A DNA stretch of 64,000 nt from Hevea brasiliensis (lineage: Eukaryota > Streptophyta > Magnoliopsida > Malpighiales > Euphorbiaceae), in NCBI RefSeq assembly GCF_030052815.1, contig NC_079499.1:69951760-70015759 (forward strand), written 5' to 3'. The notes beneath the pieces were generated by a model. That model was not told the origin of the DNA and made no database searches. It was given only the letters and a program-made list of their open reading frames with translations. How positions within the stretch are numbered: the stretch's first letter is position 1; each line of letters begins with the position of its first letter. The position numbers and the translations under genes were made by a program. Shown one piece after another: positions 1-10,928 of the stretch.

Positions 1-2218
1 TATTTGTACATCATTTACACCTTTAATATTTCATTCATAGTAATTTATAAATCACATTTCAAATTATATTAATAATATCTCATAATTTAGTTATACATTA
101 AATCCTTTAAGTGGGGTACCAATGACCCCATTAGCAACTTTAGTTTTTGATAGTTACTATTCACTTGACTATTTCCCCTCAAAGGTTGACTTTTTAATTC
201 ATAATATGTACACAAATATTTGATACATATTTGTACTACATTTTAGGTTCTAAGTTTGTTGGCATTGATTGCCAATTGCAAATCAAAGCCTTCTGGAAGT
301 TTTTCAAAAATTAGGTTATTGTATCCTATGTTTATTATTCCATTGGTCTAAGCTACAATGAGAATCTGCCAAACTTTTCTTCATCAAAGTTATTCCTTTA
401 TGTGTCGTTTTTAATTTCCATTTTGAATCACTCCATTTAGAGTTTTGTAGCTCAAGTTATGGTTAATTTACCATAACTGGCTGGATTGGTCTTTACCCAG
501 ATTTTCTGGGCAAATTTGGTTCTGCTAGATTTGGTGTCCTAAATTGGACTAGCAATTTGAATTGGTTAGGATCAGAATTTGAGTTTGGGTTCTTCATGAA
601 AGTTGTTCTAAATTGTCTAATCTTTTCATTGATATAAAATTCAGGTCATTTTGATAATTCTACACTGAGTTATGGCCAAATGAACAAACACTATTCATTT
701 GGTCATTTTTCCAGGGCAGTATGTGTGTTACCTGGATTAGGTCAATTTTTAGGGCAACTTAGGTTAGTTTTTCTAGGCATGGTTTCTTCACAAAAAATGT
801 GGGTTAAGGTCTTAAATTTCATCTCCAATTGGCCTCACACAAATTGGAGTTGTCTAGCTCTACTTATATTCATTTAAACACACTGGACTCATAGGTCCAG
901 AATTCCCTACACATGAACAACACTCCCAATACCACCTTCCCACACTACTACTATCCACAATTCACATTCCATGCACTTCAATTAGTCCATAATTGGTCTC
1001 AACATCAACAATTTATCCACATATCATTAAATTCCTAATTTTTATATAAACCCTAGCTCCAATTCAAGATTTACACAACACATATCACATTAGGCATACT
1101 AATAAATTTCTAATTGATTTCTACACGTCCAACACCATTTCTAAACCATTCTAATCCATCAAAATAGTCAAAACTACTTGCCCCATAAGGCTGCCAAAAT
1201 TCATGGTATCCATACACATAGATTTTATTTCAATTCTTTGCAATTCCTAACTCAATTTATGCTGTTAATAATGAATCAAAAGAGAGAAAAGGGATAACTA
1301 GCACTAACCTCACTTGTCTCCAACTTGCCCTTGCCTAAACTTCAATTCCTTTCACTTCTTGGCTGCCACTATCTTCCTCAGGGTGTGGGATCAATTTTTA
1401 TTTAAGAGATCTGGGGTTTTTATGGTGAGAAAGGGTGGGAATTTAAGCTTGGAAGTCTAAAAAATGGAAGAAGAACCCTTTCATGGTGGTTCGGCTGGTT
1501 GAGGAAGACAATAATCAGAATTGGTTTTCTCATTTTACTCATTTTTATCTCTTTCAATAGGGTTTTTAAGTATGTGTCACCGTGTAATTGGGTGGACAGT
1601 TTTTAATAACATTATAGTGATGTCATAAGTCCATTTTAATTCATTTTCTTTTCTACTCATTTTTAATTTAATTTTTAGCAATATTTATCATATTTTATGT
1701 TATATAAATTATTTACTTAACTGGACAAGTTGGCCAAAAATCATCTCTGAAGATGAAAATGACCAGAATGCCCTCCATTTGGCTTAACAGACTAAAATTA
1801 TCTATACCGATTTTAAAATTTTTCTAAGCATTTTCTTGGCATTCTAGTGCCATCGAAACCTTAATGACTCTTCTCTGGAGTCCCAAAAATTATTTCACGG
1901 AATTTACCTCGAGTTTAGGGCTACTAGCTGTGAAGACAGTAACTTCCCGTTAGGGTCACCGATCACCGGGGCACCGGCTCATTTAACTTTATTGTATTCT
2001 ATTTCTAAAATTTCTCCTTAATTTTTTTTTTATCATTATTTGAGTTATTTATGACTCCTCTAGGTCCAGACATTTCGACTGCCTGGGATGACATTAATCA
2101 CCGAAACAGTCGAATGCACAGACTAGCTAAAGTGAGGGTGTTACGTCCTAGCTGTCTGGACAGACATTAGTCATCAGAATAGTAGAACATACGGGCTACC
2201 TACAGTGAGGGTGTTACA
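1..2218 (-). repeat. Ty3/gypsy LTR (GYP-like), minus strand, cut by window edge
   Basis: Read on the minus strand this starts at 2218 with TGTAACACCCTCACTGTAGG, the start of the GYP LTRs at 6609, 14383, 30593 and 35251. It continues with the same order of blocks: the GTCCGGACAG-like box, the AAATGAGCCGGTGCC block near 1970, and the CATAACT / CTCCAAATGGAG block near 430-480 that also occurs near 4620-4660 in inverted orientation. About 2.2 kb of an expected ~3 kb is present; the rest lies left of base 1, so solo LTR or part of a full element cannot be decided. The first ~76 bp are present twice (2064-2218). Small open frames here are chance and have no family features. Confidence 0.8.
2064..2218 (-). 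repeat. Duplicated LTR terminus
   Basis: Two diverged direct copies of the LTR 5' end lie head to tail, roughly 2064-2142 and 2143-2218. Each has a GTCC..AGACATT box, an ATCACCGAAA/GTCATCAGAA box, a TCGAATGCAC/TAGAACATAC box, and AGTGAGGGTGTTAC at the terminus. Other LTRs of the family in the window have this end once. Confidence 0.7.
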
Positions 2219-2941
2219 CAAATAGTGGCCACAAATTGATCAAATTGATAGGTAAAGTTAAGACATTAAAACTAAACCTAAAGAAAGTTTCATAAGACAA
2301 ATTATATTATGGTAGGGTTTTAACCCTAATATGTTGCTAAGCACTAAATTACATGAAATAGGTATGTGGGACCAACTTTCCCACTACAACTTGACATGAA
2401 ATTTCTAATAAGTAATTGATAATGCTTAATTACCCAAAGTAAACCTAGGCTTATATATATAGTTTGGATCGAATGGTATACCAATTAGGGACTAGAGATA
2501 GTAGTACTGCCTACATGAATAATCATTGATCGACAAAATATGTCTGATATGATTGTTCTATAGGCTTTATGCCTGCCCGTTGGCCATTATGCCTAATTTC
2601 ATTTCTGGCTTTAAAAGACTGCCCGCTGGCCTTGTGCCTGACATGATATTTGTATATAGGGTAGATATATGGAGGTCTAACTAGTATACTCCCATGTATC
2701 CAGCCTTTATAGTTTGTTATAGATTACTTGGGCACTGATATGATTTTAAAAAGGCTGAAAATGAAATACATGAACAGATAAGATCTTGATAAACAAATTA
2801 ATCTGAAAGTTAAATAAATCTATAAAGACTTAGAATTTAAGAAATTTGCCTAGAATTATTATTTTTAATTATTTAGTTACTTTTCTTTAAAATTATACAC
2901 CACTAAGCAATTCGCCTAGCGCGTTAGTTTTCTATCGCGTA
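2219..2941 (+). repeat. Diverged gypsy LTR remnant
   Basis: From about 2490 the sequence follows the later part of a GYP LTR on the plus strand: AGTAGTACTGC, repeated GGCTTTATGCCTG-like blocks, TTACTTGGGCA near 2726, and the hairpin module at 2898-2941. It is more diverged than the other copies. The part 2219-2490 is AT-rich and I cannot place it. The remnant ends where the LTR at 2942 begins, so it was the insertion target. Confidence 0.55.
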
Positions 2942-4858
2942 TGTGACATCCTTACTTTAGATAGTCCATACGTTATATTGTTCTGGTCACCAATGTCTGT
3001 CCGGACAGTCTGAATATCTGGAACTATATTTAAATTAGAGTGAGGAGTCATAAATAATTCAAATAATGACAAGAAAAATTAAGGAAGAATTTTAGAAATG
3101 AAATGCACTAAAGTTAAATGAGTCATAGCTACAGTGATGAGTAACCCTAGCGAGAAGTGACTATGAAGACAGTTGTCAACCCTATACCCACAGGAAAACC
3201 CTATGAAATAATTTTTGGGACTACAGTGAAGAGTTATTGAGGATTCGATGGCAATAGAATGCCAAGAAAATACTCAGAGAATTTTCTAGATCGGTACAGA
3301 CAATTTTAGTCCGTTAAGCTAAACGAAGGGCATTTTAGTCATTTCACCTTCAGAGATGATTTTTACCAACTTGTCCATTTAAGTAAGTGAATTATATGAC
3401 ATAAAATATGAATAAATATTGATGAAAAATTAATTAAAATTGAATAAAAGAAAGAAAAGAGAAACATGAAAGAAAAAGGAAATTATATTGAATTATTACA
3501 AAAGCATGACATTAGAATGACATCATTAAAAATTTTAAACCAATAAAAAATGGACAAGCTTAAATAAAAAGGATAAAATGAAAGCAAATAAATTAAAAAC
3601 ATCATCTTCTACCTCTCCACTCTTTCTTGGCTAAAAATCTCCATGGGAGAATTCTTTCCTTCTTCCTTTTAGTTTGCCTGAGTTCCACCAATTTACACCA
3701 TAAAACTCATAATTCCTAACACTAAACTTTTTATAATTGACCTTGGGGAGAAGGTTGGTACCAAAAAGAAGAGGAGAAAAGGAAGAATTAGAAGCTTAGA
3801 AGATTGATCAAAAGAGGTTAGTGCATGTAACTCTTCTTTTCTTTCTTTTCTTTTGTTTAGGAAGTTAAATTGAGTTCAATTTGTTGAAAAATGGAAGAAA
3901 ACAATTATGTATGAGCACTCATGTAATTTTCGCAGCCATGGGAGAATGTTGAAATTTGTTGATTTGTTTAAATTGAATTGCTTAGAAGAGGCTTTTTATG
4001 AGTGGATTTTAGTTAGATGTTGAATTATGTGCGTTGAATGAAATGATGAATTATTAGGGTTAGAGTTTGTGAATAAATCGGGGCTTTGATGCGTAGATAT
4101 TTAATTGGAGTTTTAATGGTCAATTAGTGACCATTTATGGTGAATTGAACTTTAATTTGGAGTGAGTTGTGGCATTAAGAAGTGATTTGGTATGCTGCCC
4201 TTAATGTAGTTAAATTGTAATAACTTGATTTGTACAACTTTAATTAGTTCAAGACCAATTGGAGGTTAAGCTAGACACATAATGACACAACTTTGATGAA
4301 GGAACCCTGCCCATAAAATCAACTTAGGATGACCTAAAAATTGACAAAATCTGGGTAACCAATTATGGACCTGGTAAAAGTGACTAAATGAACAGTATTT
4401 ATTCATTTAGCCATAACTTCATGTAGAAATGTCCAATTGACCTGATTTTAGTGGACATGGAAAGGTTAGACAATGTAGAACAACTTTCATGAAGAACAGA
4501 AACTCAAATTTTGAACCTAACTAATTCAAATTGCTAGTCCAAATTAGGACACCAAATCTAGCAGAACCAAATTTATCCAAAAAAATTGTGTAAGGACCAA
4601 TCCGGCCAGTTATGGTAATTTGACCATAACTTGAGCTACAAAACTCCAAATGGAGTGATTCAAAAAGAAAATTAAACTAGACATTCTAAGGAACAACTTT
4701 GATGAAGAAAAGTTAGCCCAGTTTCCACTGTAGAATTGTCCAATGGAATAGTAAACATAGGTAATCAAAACTGAAAATTTGGAAATGCATTTAGGGGACT
4801 TTAAATTGCAATTAGCAATTAATACTAACAAACGTAAAACTCAAAATATGGGATCTTA
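2942..4858 (+). repeat. Ty3/gypsy LTR (GYP-like), left part, cut by COP1
   Basis: Begins TGTGACATCCTTAC, followed by the TTCTGGTCACC..GTCCGGACAG box and the AGTTAAATGAG block, and later CAATCCGGCCAGTTATGG and CTCCAAATGGAGTGATTC, in the same order as in the LTR at 6609. It stops at 4858, where a copia LTR starts, about two thirds of the way through. Flanking bases GCGTA (2937-2941) are the candidate left target-site copy; the right copy is not in the window. Confidence 0.75.
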
Positions 4859-6608
4859 TGAAGGAGCGGAAGCATGTAAATTGTTAGATTAGAGCATTGA
4901 ATTTAAAAAATTTTTTCTAGGGTTTCATGCATTATGCGACATCCATTATGTGCCTAATTAATCTCAATGCTCAATTGCATATTAAAACACTTTTAATATG
5001 TATTAGGATCTACGTTTGCCATTTAAGATTTTTGAATTAACAAATTAATTCAATTGAACCCTAGATTCAAAGAAGAAAATGTGCACTAAATCTTTGATGC
5101 ACAAGTAATGTAATTACCACCTTTAGGAAGCACTTAGGACCCCAATTGTTATCCCTCTAGCTTGTCCACACCAAGATCACCAATGGGCAGCCCCTAAATC
5201 AGCTTCTCGAGCCTTGCTAACCAATTGTAATTTAGGTTTTTGCCTTTAGAGAGGTAGTAGATGTGTATAGGACACTAGAAACTATTTCTAGCAATTTTAA
5301 TTCAAAGAAAACAATTGATTTCTCTTTGAATTGATGAGAAAAGATGAAGATAGGAGAGGGAGCTAAAGGTGGCGGCACCTATAAACAAAGAAGAAGAATG
5401 AGTTTTATTTTTCTTTCATTTCCCTTTTATAATTAGGTCATCACTTAAAACCCTTGCCACATGTCATCACCACATTGCATCTTAATTTTAATTGATTTAA
5501 TCACATTAAGCCAAGTGTCAAAGCTAGACTTAATATTGACTTTGATCATCTTATATGATTAGAAGACAAATGGGAAGCTTATATGGTGCCATGTGTCACC
5601 ATCGCATGGTGCCACATGTCACCCTGTGAAATGACCAAATTACTCTTATATTTTAATTTTCAGTTCTCAACCCAAAATCATTATTTCTGCTCTTCTAATC
5701 TATTTATATCAAATATAAATTAATTAATTAATCTCTATTAATTAATTTCTCATAATTAAATTCATATTTAAACACTTTAAATATAAATTTAACTTGTACT
5801 ATGCATCTAGATTTGGTTTCAAACCATGCTAGGGACTTTGTAATCTTATTGCAAATCAAACTTATTTAATTAATCAATTAAATCATATTTAACTTGGTGA
5901 TTAACTTGTGTACGTGTGTGACTTACTAGGCTTACCACTAATTGGCAATGAGATATGATATTAACTCTTAATATCATCAGAACTCTTTCTTACTCTAAAT
6001 GATTTCTCTAAGTCATTTTAGGCATCTCATAGACCATGGTTGACACCTAGCATAGCATGCCATGGCCACCCAATTAGTAACAAGGAATACCTTTGAATGA
6101 ACCTATAATCATATGTTACCATGCACCAGAATCTCTCTGTTACAAAATCCCCATTTAAGCTGAAGTCATAGTTTATGTCAAACCCCATTTGCTATAAATA
6201 TTATGTTCTCTTTTAATTCCAGTTCTTGATTAATTAGATTTTCTTGTCAAAAACTCTTTTTTGACTAAATCTGTCTGTCCTGGCCAGGAACTTGAAACAT
6301 CAAGAACAATTAAATGAACATAGGACTTTATCCCTATTTACTTAGGTAACAGATTCCATCTTGATCAACACCTACCTCCATATATAACTAGTAGGAGCCA
6401 ACACATGCCCATATACCCATACACAGTACAAGTATGAAAGTAGTATCAAACTCAAACCACCTATATACAAGATAATTGTGTTATCTTAGGTCTAAAGATT
6501 ATATGCACTGATATGATATATGACAATGCATTGACAAGTGTAAACTCCATGTGCTTCACATATGCGTCACTGGTTCGGCCTACTTATCATGTATAAGTGC
6601 CTATCATG
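4859..6608 (-). repeat. COP1 3' LTR, left piece
   Basis: Starts on the plus strand with TGAAGGAGCGGAAGCATG, matching TGAAGGAACGGAAGCGTG at 37514, 42565, 49996 and 54904, and follows those LTRs collinearly to CCTATCATG at 6608, where GYP1 begins. The remaining 327 bp resume at 27547. Joined length is about 2,077 bp, the same as the unbroken LTRs (2,080-2,096). It is more diverged than the other COP LTRs, which fits COP1 being the oldest. Its candidate left target-site copy is TCTTA (4854-4858). Confidence 0.88.
6604..6608. repeat. Target-site duplication TCATG of GYP1
   Basis: TCATG directly precedes the 5' LTR here and directly follows the 3' LTR at 27542-27546. The copia LTR reads across the rejoined site as in its sister copies (CCTATCATGTTTGTTATATG), which shows this is the true target. 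Confidence 0.95.
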
Positions 6609-9600
6609 TGTAACACCCTCACTGTAGCAACTCCATACATTATACTGTTCCGGTGACCGGTGTCAGTCCGGACAGCTAGAACATCTGGAAAAGTAGTTAA
6701 ACTAAAGTGAAGAACCATAATTAACTCAAATATTAATAAGAAAAATTTAGAAAAAATTTTAGAAATAAAATACAATCAAGTTAAATGAGCAGGTGTCCTA
6801 GCGATGGGTAACCCAGTGGGAAGTTGCGGTTCTTGCAACTAGGAGCCCTAGACCAGGGGAAAAATTCATAAAATAATTTTTGGGACTCCAGAGAAGGGTC
6901 ATTGAGGTTCCTATGGCATTAGAATGCCAAGAAAATGCTTAGAAAAAATTTTCAATTGGTACAGACAATTTTAGTTTGTGAAGCCAAACGGATGGCATTT
7001 TGGTCATTTCGCCTTCAGAGGTGATTTTTGGCCGACTTGTCCAGTTAAGTAAATAATTATTATGAAAAAAAATGTGAATAAATATTGCTAAAATTTAAAT
7101 TGAAAATGAGTAGAAAATAAAAGGAAAGAAAATGAGATTAAATGAAAATTTTGACATCACAAAATGTCATCAACCCTTTCTCCACCAATCATAATTAAGC
7201 TAACCTATTAAAAAGAGATAATTGAGACAAAAATAAAAAAAAAGCAATCAAATTCACCTCCTTCACCCAAACCAGCCGAAACACCTTCCACACCTAAACC
7301 ACCATTGAAAGCTTATCAAAGTAGTGCCTTCATTAAACCACCTAATTCCCACCTTAAACCACCTCAAAACCCTAACTTGCCTTTATTAAAAATTATCCCT
7401 ACCACTAGAGTAAGCCTTGGGTAGTAATTTGAAAGGAAGAAAGTGAAGTTTTTAAGTCTTGGAAAGTGACTAAGTGAAGGTTAGTGCCACTTTTGTTTGT
7501 TTTTCTCTTCTATTCTTTGTTACAACATTAATCTAAATTAGGAAATATGAAAATGGAACAAATTGAAATTGTGGAGTTAGGGTTTGGGAGAAACCTAGGG
7601 TTTGCTCATGTGTTGGTGAATGAAAGTTTAAATGGTCAATTAGTGACCATTTGGCTGTGTATGATGAAGAAATGAAGTGAGTTGAGGCTTGGCATTTGAG
7701 TGTGGGTGAGCTACTTTGGCTGACCTGCAGGACTGAGCATGAGTCCAGCAGGTTTGGGTAGTTATAAATGGAGTTGTAGAGGTTCAATTGGTGTAAGGCC
7801 AATTGGACATGAAACTAAGGACATAATGGCACTACTTTGGTGAAGAAACCCTACCCAGAAAACCAAACTAAGTTAGCTTAAAAATTGCCCTAATCCGGGT
7901 GACTTGCATTCTGCCTGGGCAAAATGACCAAATGAACAGTGTCTATTTATTTGGTTATAACTCAGTGTAGAAAGGTCCAATTAACCTAAAATTTTACCAA
8001 CAGAAATTGAAGACATAGACCTACAACTTTTATGAAGAACACAAATCCAAATTCTGATCATAAACTAGTCAAATTGCCAACCAAACTTAGGTACCAAATC
8101 TGGCATAACCAGTTTTGCCAAGAATTTTGGATTCTGTCCAATCCGGCCAGTTATGGTGTTTAGGCCATAACTTGAGATAGAAAACTCTAAATGGAGTCAT
8201 TCAAAGAAGGAAATGTAACTAGACACAATAAGGAACAACTTTCATGAAGACAACTTTGCCAAATTCCTACTGTACAAATGACCAATGGAACAGTAAACAT
8301 AATGCCCTAAATCTGAAAATTGTGAAATGGTATTGGCAACCAATACCAACAACTTTAGAATGCAAAATATGGTATGTTGGGAGTATTAGAACCAATGTAC
8401 ATATTGTCTATGCAACAGTCAATATTTTAGTTGACTAATAAAATGAATAGTAACACCTAAACTTAAATTTCAAGAATTGTAAAATTTACAAGTGTAACAT
8501 GCCCTAGTACACCTAGTAAGATTGGTTTGGATAGGTTGGCATGCAAATAGGATTCAGTTAGTAGTACTGCACATGGCATTATGCCATTTTGTGATTTTAT
8601 GGCTTTTAGCCATTCTAAAATTGTGATGATACTTAGCCTTGTGCCTAATGTTATTACAGCTTATTAGCTGTTCTGTTGCACACCGGGAGATACATATGTG
8701 ACCGATGGTGTAACGGCCTGAGGTACTTGATACCCAGTGCCAGTTTACCCATTTATCCAGTCCGGTCATCCAGGATAGGTTACTTGGGCAACCAAAAATG
8801 AAAGTGGATAAATTTAATGAAATTATGAATATAACAAGTACATAATAAATAAGATTACCAATAATGATCGAAAAATTTTCTGCATAAGACATCAGAACAT
8901 GCACTGCATATTTATTTTCTGTTATTTCTTTTTATTCTATTATTGGCACCACTAAGCATTATTGCTTAGCGCGTTGCTTTTTGCCATGCGTAGGTTCTGG
9001 AGAGACCGATAGAAAGCCTAGTAGACCACAGACTGGGTGAGACCTTCTACAGCTCTGCATAGTGTCCGTGTCACCTCACCGTCATTAGTGCATTGGTAAG
9101 ACACTAGGTTTCATTTTGGGTATTTTGTAATTAACTTTTATTTTCTTATGTGTAATTAAGACTTATGTAATGTATTTTGGTATTGAAGTAAATAGTGGAA
9201 ATTGTGTTTATGAATGAAAAATTTGAGTATTTATTCATGACTTGTATATAAATATCATGAGAAATGAATGAATGAGAAATGGAATTGTTGATGAAAAATA
9301 TTGAGATTTTATTGATGGAATGGAATTTAGGATTGATTGAAAATATTGGAAGTGTTTTTCACAGGTTTCGAAGAACTGTTTTCTCCATTTTTAACCTATA
9401 CTCTGCCGAATTTTCTATAAAATTTGCGGAACCTCGAATAAATTTATGATTTCAATAAATGACTGAAATGAATTATATTTAGCAAATTGTACTCCATAAC
9501 TATATGAAAAAAATAAATTAGGAAGAATAAAAATGATTGAATTAAAATAGGGTATTCCGGTACACTGTGTGGCATATCTTGCTCAGCTACACTGTAGACG

Positions 9601-9616
9601 GGTAAGGGGTGTCACA
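6609..9616 (+). repeat. GYP1 5' LTR (3,008 bp)
   Basis: TG...CA ends: TGTAACACCCTCACTGTAGC at the start and AAGGGGTGTCACA at the end. Contents in order: the CCGGTGACCGG / GTCCGGACAG box near 6650; AAATGAGCAGGTGTCC near 6783; two CATAACT modules (about 7953-8040 and 8165-8255); repeated GGC-TTTAGCC and GCCTTGTGCC blocks at 8570-8690; the two-hairpin module at 8947-8995. The short open frames inside are not supported as genes. The LTR should carry the promoter and polyadenylation signals; I did not assign an exact transcription start. Confidence 0.93.
8947..8995 (+). other. Two-hairpin LTR module (GYP1 5' LTR)
   Basis: CACCACT, then stem 1 (CTAAGCA...TGCTTAG), then AGCG, then a second imperfect stem (CGCGTTGC / GCCATGCG around a T-rich loop), then TAGGT. 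The same layout occurs at 2898-2941, 16724-16772 and 33352-33398 (plus strand), and in BIG1 LTRs at 17391-17442 and 23718-23768 (minus strand), with changed stem sequences. Confidence 0.6.
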
Positions 9617-9621
9617 TTTAG

Positions 9622-9633
9622 TGGTATCAGAGC
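9622..9633 (+). promoter_or_regulatory. GYP1 primer-binding site
   Basis: TGGTATCAGAGC lies 5 bp after the end of the 5' LTR and is complementary to the 3' end of plant initiator tRNA-Met, which primes minus-strand DNA synthesis. Bases 9617-9743 between LTR and gag are untranslated leader. Confidence 0.93.
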
Positions 9634-9743
9634 ACGGTTTAGGCATTTCTAGGCCTAGATCGAGTCCATACCATGCATTGCATTTGTAAGAGTCAAGGTG
9701 ACACTAATGCAGATCTGTTTGTCTTTGTTATTTTGCATAGGAT

Positions 9744-10928
9744 ATGGACCCCACATCACAGATGGCAGTTGAGGAGGAAGTGGAGAGTCATGCTCCACCT
9801 GCAGTAGCTGAGACTGGGGGTAGGGGATAACTTACTCCACCAGCTCCAGCAGAGCCTGCTCAGCCTCCACAGGCCATGTTCCTGCAAATGGTCGAGTTTT
9901 TCAGACAAATGGTTGGGGTAATGCCACCACCACCACCACCTCCACAACAGAAATCACATCTGGAAAGACTAAGAAAATTCAGAGCAGTGGATTTCTTTGG
10001 CAAGAGAGAAGATGATTATGTTGTAGCCAAAAACTGGTTAAACAGAATAGGGAGAGTTCTAAAACAAATCCACTGCACTCCAGAGCAAAATCTAGAAGCT
10101 GCTGTTTCTCTGTTGCAAGATGATGCTTACCAATGGTGGGATACAGTGTCTAGTGAAGTGCAGCTAGAAGTAATAACTTGGGACTTCTTCCTCTCAGAAT
10201 TTAAGAAGAAATATGTGGGTAGTGTATACCTAGAAGGGAGAAAAAGAGAGTTCATTAACCTGAGGCAGAGATAGCTGACAGTGGCAGAGTATGAAAAGGA
10301 ATTTTTCAGATTGAGTCGTTACGGAAGGGAGATAGTCCCTAATGAAGCTGAGAGGTGTAAAAGAATTGAAGAGGGATTAAATGATAATATAAAGATCATG
10401 ATCACTGCCTTGGGAATCACAGACTTTACTAAGTTAGTGAAAGCTGCAATAAAAGTTGAAAAGGTTAGAATGAGTGAGCAGACCAGAAGAGAGAGACAGC
10501 AGAAGAGGGGTCCGGATCAGTCTAGCTCATCTCCTGTAATAGGAAAGAAGTTCAAAGGTGCACCTGCACAGAGTTCAGGTCAACCACAAGGTCAGGGTTA
10601 GTCCTAGGGGCCCAGGCCATAGTTCACCCTTAGGAGAGGTCAGTCCACAACATCAGTGGGTAGCTCTCCAGGGACGGGGTTCAGGGGACCAGCCCCAGCA
10701 TCTTCTGCATGTCCATATTGCCTGAAGTGGCATAAGAGGGAGTGTTGGAGAGTGACTGGTGCCTGCTTAAGGTGTGGATCGACAAAGCATCGGTTGAGGA
10801 ACTGTCCACGTAGAACTGCTACGACTGCTCCAACACAAGCAGACAGACCTGCTCCTCACCACAAAGGGGTAGAAAATCTGGAAAATCAAAGGCAGTGGCA
10901 CCATCACAAAGGCCTGCATCTGAGCTAG
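9744..10928 (+). pseudogene. gag: GYP1 gag (nucleocapsid/capsid), interrupted
   Basis: The first ATG after the leader (MDPTSQMAVEEE) opens one frame that carries gag and continues into pol. A TAA at 9828 follows after 28 codons; the same frame continues at 9876. The capsid part (about 9950-10480) has the retrotransposon-gag pattern: a proline run (PPPPPPP), FRAVDFFG, an AYQWWDTV motif and LTVAEYEKEFFRLSRYG. A nucleocapsid zinc knuckle CLRCGSTKHRLRNC (CX2CX4HX4C) is encoded at about 10773-10814, preceded by CPYCLKWHKREC. In-frame stops: 9828, 10272, 10599, 10605, 10617, 10926. In context most of the TAGs replace glutamine codons (for example RQR*LTVAEYE). Gag would package element RNA in cytoplasmic particles; this copy cannot make it. 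Confidence 0.92.

Noticed and set aside
8554..8904. 116-codon minus-strand frame, similar at 16241-16681
   Set aside because: Antisense in GYP LTRs, overlapping repeats and the LTR homology; no family signature.
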